This document shows positions 18,040-26,906 of a stretch of DNA of 64,000 bases, one piece after another (position 1 is the stretch's first letter; every line of letters begins with the position of its first letter). Below the pieces are notes generated by a model, which was not told where the DNA came from, searched no databases, and saw only the letters and a list, made by a program, of their open reading frames with translations. Both the position numbers and the translations under genes were made by a program. This DNA comes from Mesorhizobium shangrilense (lineage in GTDB: Bacteria; Pseudomonadota; Alphaproteobacteria; Rhizobiales; Rhizobiaceae): NCBI RefSeq assembly GCF_040537815.1, contig NZ_JBEWSZ010000007.1:82273-146272 (forward strand), read 5' to 3'.

Positions 18040-18088
18040 GCAGGTTGCGTGGCCATGAGCGGCGGAATATGAAGGGGCATCCGTGGCC

Positions 18089-18802
18089 ATGAGTCGTTTG
18101 ATGACAAAGCTTACAAGTCTCAAGTCGGAAAAGCGGCTGCTCGATCGCAGAGCCGCCGACCAGATCCGCTCGCATATTCTGGAAGGCGTACTTCCCGCTG
18201 GCGAGCGCCTGCTCGAGACCCAGCTTTCCGAGGAGCTCGAAGTCAGCCGCGGAACCGTGCGTTCGGCGCTGGCGCAACTGGCCAACGAGGGACTTGTCCA
18301 GCAGGTCGCCTTCACGCGCTGGGAAGTGTCAGGCACCTCCACGGTCGATGCCTGGGAAATCTATACGCTGCGCGGCGCGCTCGAAGGGCTGGGCGCGCGC
18401 CTTGCCGCGGCTAACGTGACCGAAGCGGATGGCGCGCGCCTGCGCGGCATCGCCGACGACCTCCTTCACGCCATTCGAGAGGGCCGTTTCCAGGACGCGA
18501 CAGGCATCGATTTCGACCTGCATACCGCTATAATCGAACTCGCCAAGCATAAGCGCCTGGCTGAACAGCACCGCTTCATCGTCCAGCAGGTTCGCTTCCA
18601 CATGGTGCAGTCGGGCTTCCTGCCCAACGACTATGAGGAGTTGATCGCCGAGCACAAGGCATTGATCGAAGCGGTGATCGCCGGCGATGCCGACCGTGCC
18701 GAAAAGCTCGCGCGCAATCATAACGACGCCGAGGTCAAGCTTCTGGCGAAACTGCTGAAGCAAGGCGGCAGCGCCAAGCCCATTCGCGAAAAGGCATCCT
18801 GA
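18089..18802 (+). CDS. GntR-family transcriptional regulator (FCD/FadR subfamily)
   Basis: A 237-residue regulator. The winged helix occupies about residues 22-85 (DQIRSHILEGVLPAGERL, then LSEELEVSRGTVRSALAQLA). The C-terminal FCD ligand domain follows, with its metal and ligand His in FDLHTAIIELAKHKRL and FLPNDYEELIAEHKALIEAV. I prefer ATG 18089 with GAAGGGG upstream over GTG 18083. It is divergent from the UxaA-like operon and almost certainly controls it through the repeated ATTGTCAGCAAT sites. A matching site near dctP suggests the same protein controls the transporter. The inducer is probably an acidic pathway intermediate. Confidence 0.92.
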   Translation: MSRLMTKLTSLKSEKRLLDRRAADQIRSHILEGVLPAGERLLETQLSEELEVSRGTVRSALAQLANEGLVQQVAFTRWEVSGTSTVDAWEIYTLRGALEGLGARLAAANVTEADGARLRGIADDLLHAIREGRFQDATGIDFDLHTAIIELAKHKRLAEQHRFIVQQVRFHMVQSGFLPNDYEELIAEHKALIEAVIAGDADRAEKLARNHNDAEVKLLAKLLKQGGSAKPIREKAS

Positions 18803-18841
18803 AGCTTTCGCTCGTCTGGACCATCTGTCCCTGCAGGCAGC

Positions 18842-19879
18842 CTAGCACGCCGCCAGCGCCTCGCGCAGATTGTCGCTGAGGATGATCGTCTCCCCGGCAA
18901 AGCCACGCAGTGCGGTGCGGATCAGATCCAGATCGATCTCGGCGCTGTGTTCGCGAGAATAACCGCCGAGCGCCTCGGCATCGCCGGGATAGCGTCCGTC
19001 AGGGTGCTGGTAGAGGTCCATTCCCGCAACCACGATGCGCTCGGGTTTGAGCGCGGCGGCAATTGCAATCATCAGCGCGCCGTTGGTCGGGATCATCGGC
19101 CCGGAAAGATCGGTTAGGGACGGATCGAATTCATCAAGAAAGGCATAGCCAGCCGATGGCGGGCGCATCGCCCTGATATGGCGAGACAAGATGGGTCGGC
19201 CGACAGCCGCCGTTGGAAACACGATGACCGGCCGTGCCTCAGGACCGGGAAGATCGGGATCGGCGGTGAACACCACGCCCGGACCGGTCATCCAGCCCCG
19301 TCCCCGCCAGTTCCAGTTGACCCTGAACAGCGCGGCATCGCCGAAATCCGCCAGCCTCTGGTCTTCGGATGACGGCCCGTTGCCAAGGCAGATAATCGTT
19401 CTTGGCTTTTCGAGCCTTTCGGCAAGACCATCCAGCGAAGCGATGCGCCGACCGCCGAACAGGTCGATCAAGAATGTACCGGTGAAGGACGACTTCCTCG
19501 ACAAGGCCAGCGGCGGCGGCAGCATCGTCGCAAGCATCGAGGACGTCGTGAGCTGGCTGTTATCGAGAAACCCCGCAGGCCCACTCCTCGCGAGCCAAGT
19601 CGGGCCGATCAACAGGACCGCATCCAGTCGCCGTTGCCAATGTTGCATGAAGACGGAATGCGGAACGGGCAGCACGATCTCGTGCGGATAGCGCTTGCGC
19701 AATCCATCAACGCCACCGGCGGCGGCCAGGACAAGACGATACTCGGCACGCTGTCTGAGCGCGGCATCCACAGTGGGATAAAGCCGATCTATCTCTTCCG
19801 CCGTGCCGGCAAGCACGACCGTCGGCCGGCCCTTGGGCAGAAGCAGCCCGAACCGCTGCAATTCATCGGCAAAACTCAT
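18842..19879 (-). CDS. Glycosyltransferase-like protein (MptE/sialyltransferase-like fold), function unknown
   Basis: A 345-residue soluble protein. The N-terminal part (GRPTVVLAGTAEEIDRL, VLPVPHSVFMQHWQRRLDAV) resembles Rossmann-like donor-binding domains. The second half begins TIICLGNGPSSEDQRLADFG and contains ALFRVNWNW, VVFTADPDL and PTNGALMIAIAAALKPERI followed by VAGMDLYQHPDG. These are features of DUF115/MptE-like and GT42-type sialyltransferase folds. Start chosen at ATG 19879 where the family-like sequence begins. It sits, oddly, between a catabolic regulator and an aldehyde dehydrogenase on the same strand as the latter. A role in surface sugar transfer or an unrelated nucleotide-sugar function is possible. 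Confidence 0.62.
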   Translation of the reverse strand: MSFADELQRFGLLLPKGRPTVVLAGTAEEIDRLYPTVDAALRQRAEYRLVLAAAGGVDGLRKRYPHEIVLPVPHSVFMQHWQRRLDAVLLIGPTWLARSGPAGFLDNSQLTTSSMLATMLPPPLALSRKSSFTGTFLIDLFGGRRIASLDGLAERLEKPRTIICLGNGPSSEDQRLADFGDAALFRVNWNWRGRGWMTGPGVVFTADPDLPGPEARPVIVFPTAAVGRPILSRHIRAMRPPSAGYAFLDEFDPSLTDLSGPMIPTNGALMIAIAAALKPERIVVAGMDLYQHPDGRYPGDAEALGGYSREHSAEIDLDLIRTALRGFAGETIILSDNLREALAAC

Positions 19880-19972
19880 CGCACCGCCTGCGCCGTTGCG
19901 GCCAGATTTACGGTCCTGCCGGCAAAGGCGCAATGCCTTGCCGACAGGACCGCGCCCCTGCCCAACGGGAAC

Positions 19973-21442
19973 TCAAGCGTAGTTGACGTAGACGGTCTTC
20001 TTCTGGAAGTAGGCGTCGAGCCCATACTTGCCGTCCTCGCCGCCGATGCCGCTGTCGCGGATGCCGGCGTGATACGCATGCACGGCGTCGCCGCCCGGCC
20101 TGTTGACGTAGATTTCGCCAAACTTCAGCTCGCGCACCAGGCGCATCACCCGGCGCATGTCCTTGGTGAAGACATAGGCCGAAAGGCCGTAGTTCGATTC
20201 ATTGGCGAGCCGCAGACCCTCGTCGAAATCGCCGACCGTCATCACCGGCACCACGGGGCCAAAAACTTCCTCCTGCATGATACGCATCTGGTTATCGGCG
20301 ACCGTCATCACCGTCGGTTCGTACCAGTGCCCGCGCGCGAACTCGCCATCGGTCAGGCGCCGACCTCCCGTCAGCACTTCCGCGCCGGCAGCGCGTGCGG
20401 CATCGACCATGCGTTCGACCTTGTCGAGTTCCATGCCGCTGAATTTCGGCCCGACATCGACCATCGTGGTGGGATCGCCGACCTTCAGGGCCTTCACCGC
20501 GCGGGTGAATTTGTCCAGGAACTCCTCGGCAACGCGCCGGTGCACATACATGCGTTCGTTGCAGATGCAGATCTGGCCGCAATTCTCGAAACGGGACAGC
20601 ACCGCGGCACGGACGGCGGCGCCGATGTCGGCATCCTCGGCCACGACAAACGGCGCCTTGCCACCGAGTTCGAGCCGCAGCAGCTTCAGGTCGTCGGCTG
20701 CGGCGCGGAAGATTTCCTTGCCGGCGCGCACGCTGCCGGTGAGCGTGATCAGGCGCGGGATGGGATGGCGCACCAGTGCCGCACCTATTCCCTCGCCGGT
20801 GCCGCTGACGACATTGATGACACCGGGCGGGAAGTCGAGCTGCGACGATAGTTGCGCGATCTCCAGCGCCGAGATCGGTGTGCCCTCGTGCGACTTGATG
20901 ACTATGGTGTTTCCCGCCAGCAGCGCCGGTCCCATCTTGCGGCACATCAGCGCCGCAGGATAGTTCCAGGCGGTCAGGGCGATCACGACGCCGTGGGCGA
21001 CACGCTGGATCCAGATCTGCTCATCGGGCATATCCGAGGGTATGATATCGCCGGTGATGCGGCGGGCCTCTTCCGCGGCATAGGTGAGATAGAGTGCTGC
21101 GCCCTCGATCTCGCCGCGCGCCTCCTGGATCGGCTTGCCCTGTTCGGCAACGACGATGCGCGCAAGGCGCTCGCGGTTTTCGAGGATCAGCCGCGCGAGA
21201 TCCTTCAGCAATTGGCCGCGTGTGGCCGGCGGCAGTGCCTCCCACGCCGGCTGGGCGGCGCGAGCGGCGACCAGTGCGCGGTCGGCGTCATCCTCGCCGC
21301 CTCTGGGCACGGAGGCGATGATCGCTTGCGTCGCCGGGTTCTCGACATCGATCCATTCCTTGACGGTGGAATCCACCCACTCGCCATTGATGTAGTGGCG
21401 ATAGCGGTCGGTGCCCTTAACGAGCTCCTTCATGGCCGGCAT
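19973..21442 (-). CDS. AldA-like NAD-dependent aldehyde dehydrogenase
   Basis: A 489-residue aldehyde dehydrogenase. Visible are the N-terminal YINGEWVDS, the cofactor region ALTAWNYPAALMCRKMGPAL, the catalytic Glu in RLELGGKAPFVV, the nucleophile Cys in NCGQICICNERMYVHR, and the C-terminal EEVFGPVVPVMTV. The GQxCxCxERxYV form matches the lactaldehyde/glycolaldehyde dehydrogenase (AldA) branch. It would oxidise a short hydroxy- or semialdehyde produced by one of the aldolases of the locus to an acid. ATG 21442 has AGGA upstream. It is 20 bp downstream of dctM and probably cotranscribed with the TRAP genes. Confidence 0.9.
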   Translation of the reverse strand: MPAMKELVKGTDRYRHYINGEWVDSTVKEWIDVENPATQAIIASVPRGGEDDADRALVAARAAQPAWEALPPATRGQLLKDLARLILENRERLARIVVAEQGKPIQEARGEIEGAALYLTYAAEEARRITGDIIPSDMPDEQIWIQRVAHGVVIALTAWNYPAALMCRKMGPALLAGNTIVIKSHEGTPISALEIAQLSSQLDFPPGVINVVSGTGEGIGAALVRHPIPRLITLTGSVRAGKEIFRAAADDLKLLRLELGGKAPFVVAEDADIGAAVRAAVLSRFENCGQICICNERMYVHRRVAEEFLDKFTRAVKALKVGDPTTMVDVGPKFSGMELDKVERMVDAARAAGAEVLTGGRRLTDGEFARGHWYEPTVMTVADNQMRIMQEEVFGPVVPVMTVGDFDEGLRLANESNYGLSAYVFTKDMRRVMRLVRELKFGEIYVNRPGGDAVHAYHAGIRDSGIGGEDGKYGLDAYFQKKTVYVNYA

Positions 21443-21461
21443 GTGCAAATCCTGAACTGGT

Positions 21462-22769
21462 TCAATGGAACACCCCCTCCGTCACGTAGCCAGCCATTTC
21501 CGGCAGCCAGAGCGTGATGTGGGGAACGAAGACGAGGACGAAGAGCGCCACGATCATCATGCCGAGAAGGACCCAGATTTCCCGCAGGATGGCGCCGACC
21601 TTGATCCCGGTGATGCCGGAGACGAGATAGAGCACCTGCCCCATCGGCGGATGGATCAGGCCGATCATCATGTTCACCGTCGAGACGACGCCGAAATAGA
21701 CCGGATCAATGCCGAGTTCGCGAACGGTGGGCATCAGGATCGGTATGACAATCAGCAGCAGCAGCAGCGTATCGAACAGTGCTCCAAGGACGATGAAGAG
21801 CAAGGTGACCGCGAACATGAACATGGTCGGGCCCATGTGCAGCGATGCGATCCACACACCGAGCATTTCGGGTAGCTGCTCGGCCGCCACGATATAGTTC
21901 ATCACCACGGCACCGGCGATGGTGACGGCGACCATCGCGGTCGACTTGGAAGATTCCCGAAGCACCTCGAATAGTTTGCGGGGCGTCATGGTGCGGTACC
22001 AGAACACCGCCAGCATCAGGGCGACGAAGGAGGCGACCGCCGCGGCCTCGGTCGGCGTGACCGCCCCGGAATAGATTCCGCCCAGCAGGATGGCTGGCAG
22101 CAGCAGCGTCGGCCCGGCGTCGCGGGTCACGGCTATGGCTTCGGCACGCGTCGGCTTGGGTTGCGTCGGAAAATTCTGCAGCCGTGCCTGAACCGCCACG
22201 ACCCCCATCATCACCAGGGCCAGGAACAGGCCCGGCAGGACGCCACCGAGGAAGAGATAGCCGATCGACGTGTTGGTGACGACGCCGTAGAGCACCATCG
22301 GGATGGAAGGCGGAATGATTGGGCCGAGAATGGCCGATGTGGACGTCAGCGCGCCCGCGAAACCCGGCCGGTAGCCGGCCTTGATCATCATGTCGATCGA
22401 GATCTTGCCGGGACCCGCGGCATCGGCCAGCGCACTGCCGCTCATGCCCGCGAAGATGACGCTGGCAATGATGTTGACGTGGGCCAGCCCACCGCGGAAC
22501 CGGCCGACCAGCAGGCTGGCGAAGCCGAACATCTTGTCGGTCATTTCGCCCGCGTTCATCAGTTCCGCCGAAAAAATGAACAGCGGCACGGCCAGCATGA
22601 CGAAATCGCCATAGATGCCGTTGAGGCTCTGGCTCGCCACCAGCCCGATGTCCTGGCCGGTAATCAGGAAATAGACGATGCCGGATGCAAGCATGGCATA
22701 GCCCAGCGGCATTCCGATGAACGTCCAGATAAAGAACAGGACGAACATCACTTCGGCTGCAAAGGACAT
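21462..22769 (-). CDS. dctM: TRAP transporter large permease, DctM type
   Basis: A 435-residue inner-membrane protein with around twelve hydrophobic segments, the size and pattern of DctM/SiaM large permeases. The family stretches GMSGSALADAAGPGKISIDM, IGPIIPPSIPMVLYGV-like (GPIIPPSIPMVLYG) and GLIHPPMGQVLYLVSGI are present. It carries the substrate across the membrane with Na+ or H+, using substrate delivered by the DctP protein. It is separated from dctQ by 9 bp and is in the order dctP-dctQ-dctM-aldA. It belongs to the catabolic locus by position and by the shared regulator-like site. Confidence 0.94.
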   Translation of the reverse strand: MSFAAEVMFVLFFIWTFIGMPLGYAMLASGIVYFLITGQDIGLVASQSLNGIYGDFVMLAVPLFIFSAELMNAGEMTDKMFGFASLLVGRFRGGLAHVNIIASVIFAGMSGSALADAAGPGKISIDMMIKAGYRPGFAGALTSTSAILGPIIPPSIPMVLYGVVTNTSIGYLFLGGVLPGLFLALVMMGVVAVQARLQNFPTQPKPTRAEAIAVTRDAGPTLLLPAILLGGIYSGAVTPTEAAAVASFVALMLAVFWYRTMTPRKLFEVLRESSKSTAMVAVTIAGAVVMNYIVAAEQLPEMLGVWIASLHMGPTMFMFAVTLLFIVLGALFDTLLLLLIVIPILMPTVRELGIDPVYFGVVSTVNMMIGLIHPPMGQVLYLVSGITGIKVGAILREIWVLLGMMIVALFVLVFVPHITLWLPEMAGYVTEGVFH

Positions 22770-22778
22770 GAGTGGTTC

Positions 22779-23258
22779 CTAGAGATGCTGTTCCCAGCCT
22801 GGCCGAAAAAGCTGCCAAAGCCGGCGTAACGCATTGACGACGACCGCGACGACGAAGATGAGAAAGCAGCCGAAGACGAGTTGCAGGGGGACATGCAACA
22901 GCATCGACCGGCGGCGGCCGAGGAAGGAAATGTAGTCGTATGTCCCTGGGATCGCGGCGAGGAATACCAGCGCCAGCGACAGGCTGATGAAGATTGCGAC
23001 AGCACGTCTCCCGGCGGGTGGAAACCAGCCATAGATCACGTCGAAGACGATGTGCTGCCGCTCCTTGAGCAGTATGTCGCTGGTCCAGAACACGATCCAC
23101 ACATAGCCGATGACACAGAGCTCATTCGACCAGGCGATCGGCGCGTTGAAAACGTAGCGGGCGAAGATCCCGATCACGAAGCCGGAGAACATCAGGGCAA
23201 AAGCCACGACGCTCACCGACTCCGCGAACCGTCTCCAGATGACTGCGAGATTCCCCAT
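22779..23258 (-). CDS. dctQ: TRAP transporter small permease, DctQ type
   Basis: A 159-residue membrane protein with four predicted helices, starting at about VSVVAFALMFSGFVIGIFA. It has the family pattern YVFNAPIAWSNELCVIGYVW, where a conserved Trp-Ser-x-Glu precedes the second helix. DctQ is a scaffold for the large subunit. It lies 9 bp from both dctP and dctM. No unusual feature. Confidence 0.92.
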   Translation of the reverse strand: MGNLAVIWRRFAESVSVVAFALMFSGFVIGIFARYVFNAPIAWSNELCVIGYVWIVFWTSDILLKERQHIVFDVIYGWFPPAGRRAVAIFISLSLALVFLAAIPGTYDYISFLGRRRSMLLHVPLQLVFGCFLIFVVAVVVNALRRLWQLFRPGWEQHL

Positions 23259-23267
23259 CGACCGGTC

Positions 23268-24293
23268 TTAAGCGGCGCCGATACGGTCGAGCATGCCCTT
23301 TGGCCAATTCTTTGAAAAATCTGAATTGACGAAGGCATCCAGCACATGTTTGCGGAAGGCGTCGACATCCGGGGTCGTCACCGTGTTGCCATGCGCCTCG
23401 AAGAAGGCCTTGCCGTCATTCTCCGTCGCGATCACGCCGTCGTCGTTTACCTTCTTGGCCGCATCCTCGGCGGCGAGGACCGCTTTCTTCTCGTCTTCGC
23501 TCAGCCCGTCCCAGAATGGTTTCGGCATGGTGAAGAAGACATTCGCCACCTGATGACCGGTCAGCACGACCTGCTTCGACACCTCGTAGAACTTCGACGC
23601 CATGGCGTCCGGCAGCGGGTTTTCGAGCCCGTCGATCGTGCCTGTCTGCATTGCCAGATAGACTTCTTCGAAAGCCAGTGGCGTGGCGCTGGCGCCCAGC
23701 GCGTTGCCAAGGAACTGCCAGGCATCCGAGCCAGGCATGCGCAGCTTCACGCCCTTGAGATCCGTCGGCACCTTGACGGTGCGGGGCGTGCGCAGGATGA
23801 CATGACGTGTGCCAAGGTATTGGCTTCTGACGATCTGCAGCTTCAGGTCGCTCGCCACCTTGTCCTTGAATTCCTTGCCGACCTCGCCGTCATAGACCGC
23901 GTCAAGGTGCTTGGCATCGCGGAACAGATAACCGGTGGTGAAGATCGAGTATTCCGGGATCAACTCCGCGATATCGGACGGTGACGTCAGCGCAACTTCC
24001 AGATTGCCGCGCTGCATGGCCTCGATTTCCGACCCTTGGGCGAACAGCGTGCCATTGTAGTGCAGCTGCACATCGAAAGCGCCCGGCATCGACTTGTCGA
24101 GTTGCGCCTTGAAGGCCTGCAGTGCCTTCGATTGCCATTCGGTATCGGGACCCGGCGTCGACGCCCGGATGACCTTGCCCGCCGCAAGCGCAAGGCGCGA
24201 GACAAAGGGCGCCGCCAAGACGCCGAGGGCGCCGGCAACCACCGTGCGGCGGCCAACGGCTCGATTGAGAAATGAAGTCTCCTGTCTGCTCAT
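23268..24293 (-). CDS. dctP: TRAP transporter substrate-binding protein, DctP type
   Basis: A 341-residue periplasmic binding protein. The N-terminus carries a twin Arg and a hydrophobic core (RAVGRRTVVAGALGVLAAPF) ending LALAAGKVIRAS, so export is by Tat or Sec. Family features include FAQGSEIEAMQRGNLEVALT and GVKLRMPGSDAWQFLGNAL with the conserved Arg that pairs with a substrate carboxylate, then EEVYLAMQTGTIDGLENPL. A carboxylate-bearing ligand is therefore likely. Start at ATG 24293 with GGGGAAG upstream; an upstream frame extension is non-coding. First gene of the TRAP operon, divergent from the second DHDPS-like gene. Confidence 0.93.
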   Translation of the reverse strand: MSRQETSFLNRAVGRRTVVAGALGVLAAPFVSRLALAAGKVIRASTPGPDTEWQSKALQAFKAQLDKSMPGAFDVQLHYNGTLFAQGSEIEAMQRGNLEVALTSPSDIAELIPEYSIFTTGYLFRDAKHLDAVYDGEVGKEFKDKVASDLKLQIVRSQYLGTRHVILRTPRTVKVPTDLKGVKLRMPGSDAWQFLGNALGASATPLAFEEVYLAMQTGTIDGLENPLPDAMASKFYEVSKQVVLTGHQVANVFFTMPKPFWDGLSEDEKKAVLAAEDAAKKVNDDGVIATENDGKAFFEAHGNTVTTPDVDAFRKHVLDAFVNSDFSKNWPKGMLDRIGAA

Positions 24294-24383
24294 GTTCTTC
24301 CCCTCCTGCGTCGCTGTTTGGTGCGCCTTAGATGGCGCGCGACCTGACAAGCAGATGTTTTCACTCTCGCCACAAATCGTCAA

Positions 24384-24399
24384 GCTGAATGTTGACAAT
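24384..24399. promoter_or_regulatory. Operator-like site between dctP and the second DHDPS-like gene
   Basis: GCTGAATGTTGACAAT here matches 14 of 16 bases of GCTGATTGCTGACAAT, which is the minus-strand reading of 17942-17957 beside the GntR gene. It lies 91 bp before dctP and 70 bp before the divergent aldolase gene, so a single bound regulator could act on both. Confidence 0.55.
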
Positions 24400-24468
24400 A
24401 GGCAATCAATCATCATTTGTTTGATCGACGGAGCTCGCCAGCTCCCGCGAACGCGAGTGAATGCTTTG

Positions 24469-25455
24469 ATGAAAACCCTTGCTCTGCCGAGGACCGATTG
24501 CCTCATGGTGGCGGCGGCAACGCCATTGACGGCCGACCTTCACCCCGATGTCGGGATGCTCGTGCGGCATATCGGCATGTTGTTCGAGGCTGGCTGCGAC
24601 GGCATCGCATTGTTCGGCACTACCGGCGAAGGCACAGAGTTCTCAGCCGAGGACCGGATGGGAGGGCTCGACGGCATCATTGGCTCGGGCATCGCGCCGG
24701 AGCGGCTTATCGTGTCGGTCGGCGCGCTGTCGATCCCCGACATTGTTAGGTTGGCGCATCATGCGCTCAACTATGCTGTTGACAGCCTGCTGCTGATGCC
24801 GCCCTGCGTCTATCGCGGTGGCATCACCGAGGACGGCACCTTTCGGTTCTACGCCACCGTGATCGACCACATCGCGCGGGCCGACCTGAAACTATGCCTC
24901 TATCATTTCCCCGATATTTGCGGCGTGCCGCTGACGCCGCGCATCATCCGCAGGCTGGACGAGGCCTATCCGGGCATCATTACCGGCGTGAAGGACAGCG
25001 GCGGCGATCTTGATTATACCGAGGCCCTGATCCGCCGCTTCTCGCACCTGTCGATCTATACCGGTTCGGAAATCCATCTGCCGCAGGCGCTGGCGGCGGG
25101 CGCACGCGGCACCATATGTGGCCTTGGCAACGCGATGCCACGCCTGATGCGCGCCATGTTGGACGCGCCGACCGCTTTTGATCGCCGCAAGCTGGTGCCG
25201 TTGCTCCTAAGTGGCGACGCCATTCTTTCGAGACAGCCTTTCCCGGCGTCGGTGAAGGCCGTGCTCGCGTCGGCAAGTGGCGATGCGGGTTGGAACCGAG
25301 TCCTCCCGCCAATGTCGGAAATTGCAATGCCCGACAGAAATTGGCTACTGCAGGATTTCTTCCGCTGGGAGCGAAACCTGCCGCACGAATGGCAGACTTT
25401 TCAAGCTAGCGTTCCAGAGGTAGAGTCGCAGGCAATCAAAATCCGGCGGGCCTAG
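24469..25455 (+). CDS. Dihydrodipicolinate synthase/N-acetylneuraminate lyase-family aldolase
   Basis: A 328-residue class I aldolase. It contains GIALFGTTGEGTEFSAEDR (carboxylate-binding GTTGE loop near residue 47), the catalytic Tyr in KLCLYHFPDICGVPL near 141, and the Schiff-base Lys in IITGVKDSGGDLDY near 171. The LYHFP form occurs in aldolases acting on 2-keto-3-deoxy sugar acids and similar compounds. It is about 25 residues longer than typical family members at the C-terminus. Start at ATG 24469 (an in-frame GTG 24457 is possible). Divergent from dctP and preceded by the GntR-like site. Together with the UxaA-like dehydratase it could supply a dehydrate-then-cleave route. Confidence 0.9.
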   Translation: MKTLALPRTDCLMVAAATPLTADLHPDVGMLVRHIGMLFEAGCDGIALFGTTGEGTEFSAEDRMGGLDGIIGSGIAPERLIVSVGALSIPDIVRLAHHALNYAVDSLLLMPPCVYRGGITEDGTFRFYATVIDHIARADLKLCLYHFPDICGVPLTPRIIRRLDEAYPGIITGVKDSGGDLDYTEALIRRFSHLSIYTGSEIHLPQALAAGARGTICGLGNAMPRLMRAMLDAPTAFDRRKLVPLLLSGDAILSRQPFPASVKAVLASASGDAGWNRVLPPMSEIAMPDRNWLLQDFFRWERNLPHEWQTFQASVPEVESQAIKIRRA

Positions 25456-25678
25456 TTGGGTGGTGTATAGCGCAAGATTTCACCGGTAAGAGGGACTTGC
25501 CGAGGGCAGCCAGTCTGCTGTGGCCAAACTCCGATACTACAATCTGGTGCATCGAAGTTCGCTTAGGGCATTTCTGATATTCAATCGCGACCCCAAACGA
25601 GGTCGACCGTAATGTCCGCTTGTGGCGATGGCCGAGCTAAGTTCAATGGCCAAAATGCGGCGCAGAACGGTCGGCCTC

Positions 25679-26197
25679 CTAAGTGTTTAGGCCCGGCATT
25701 TGATGGATGGGGTCGAGCCTGAAACGTTCGGGCTCTTTTGTCCAGCTCCTGCAGATGAACTCGTAGGGTGTAAGGCCTTTGAGGGTCTTGAGCCTGCGCG
25801 CGAAATTGTAGGCTGAGACGAAGTCTGCAAGGTGCTGACGCAGTTGATCGTGATCGTCATAGTGGAAGCGCTTGACGGTCGCTTCCTTGATGGTTCGGTT
25901 CATCCGCTCGACCTGACCATTCGTCCAGGGATGCTTGATCTTTGTGAGCCTGTGCTCGATGCCATGTTCGTCGCAGACGCGATCGAAGATGTGCTCGAAG
26001 GCGTAGCGGTGGCGTTCCTGGCTCGTGAACTGGATGCCGTTGTCGGTCAAAATGGTATGGATTGCATAGGGCACGGCCGCGATCAGGTCACGAAGGAACT
26101 GGGCCACCGCCATCTTGCCCGCCGTCTCGTGCAATTGCGCATAGGCGAACTTGGACGTCCGATCGATGGCAACGAAGAGACGCAGCTTGGTAGCCAA
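25679..26197 (-). pseudogene. IS481-family transposase, 5'-truncated
   Basis: A 172-codon C-terminal part of an rve-type transposase. LRLFVAIDRTSKFAYAQLHE starts at the first catalytic Asp (AIDR), TILTDNGIQFTSQ holds the second, and HPWTNGQVERMNRTIKEATV the final Glu, ending FICRSWTKEPERF. The N-terminal DNA-binding domains found in ~320-residue IS481 proteins are absent. Upstream the frame stays open for a short distance with unrelated sequence (RYCVDGVLDRRPP). A remnant rather than an active element. Confidence 0.88.
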
Positions 26198-26396
26198 GGG
26201 CGGTCGCCGATCAAGAACTCCATCAACGCAATAGCGCCCCGTGTCTGACTCGAACTACCTCACTCTTTAAGACGTCATCGCTCACTACTGCGGACAGCTG
26301 AGCGAAGAGACGCTTCGCAACTAGCGTTGCATGTGGATCTTCAGCTCAGCGTCGTAACACTGGGCGAGCGCGCCACTTGGCGTCTTCGTACTGGGC

Positions 26397-26745
26397 TCAT
26401 ATGCTCAATAAAAAGGCCGGTCTCGATTTCCGCCAGCCAGCTTTGCGGGCGGCCGCTTCAGAGCAAAACCACCGCTCCCCCTTCCAAAGGCTTATACGTG
26501 TCTGCCAGTAATATTCCTGTCCGGGGAACATGGTAGATGCGCTCGCCTGTGTTGTAGCTGATATTGCCCTTGATGTTGCAGCCTACGAGAGGTGGGCCGA
26601 TTTCAAGGGTCAGCAAGCCGGCCAGGAATGCGCCGCCCGCAAAGATGGACACCCACCACGACGGGTTGCCAGAACGACGACGGCGTTTGCCGGCGGTACC
26701 CTTGCGCCACTGTCCAGAGCGATTGTCGTAGGGGTGCTTGTCCAC
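26397..26745 (-). pseudogene. Sunset-domain membrane protein with a single frameshift
   Basis: From GTG 26745 (GAAGAGGGGC upstream) the product has a basic N-terminus (GKRRRRSGNP), one transmembrane segment (WWVSIFAGGAFLAGLLTLEI) and then the sunset-domain motif GCNIKGNISYNTGERIYHVP. After that a one-base shift moves the frame. The other frame continues in family style as GQEYYWQTRISLWKGERWFC and SEAAARKAGWRKSRP to a stop at 26397. Intact relatives carry this domain after a nuclease or a membrane anchor. The lesion is at about 26,510-26,525 in a run of C residues, where a sequencing error is also possible. Confidence 0.7.
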
Positions 26746-26906
26746 GCCCCTCTTCCCCCAGGGCAGAATGCGACCTCTTGCCGTTTGGAGTCCAGATGCG
26801 GCTAGTTCACCGGCCCTGTGGAGCGCCAATGCTTGAATGTGGCACCGTGCTTTCATCCCCTACCGCCCTGAATTCCTGTATGCTTGGCGCAAAGGAACGA
26901 CCAAAA

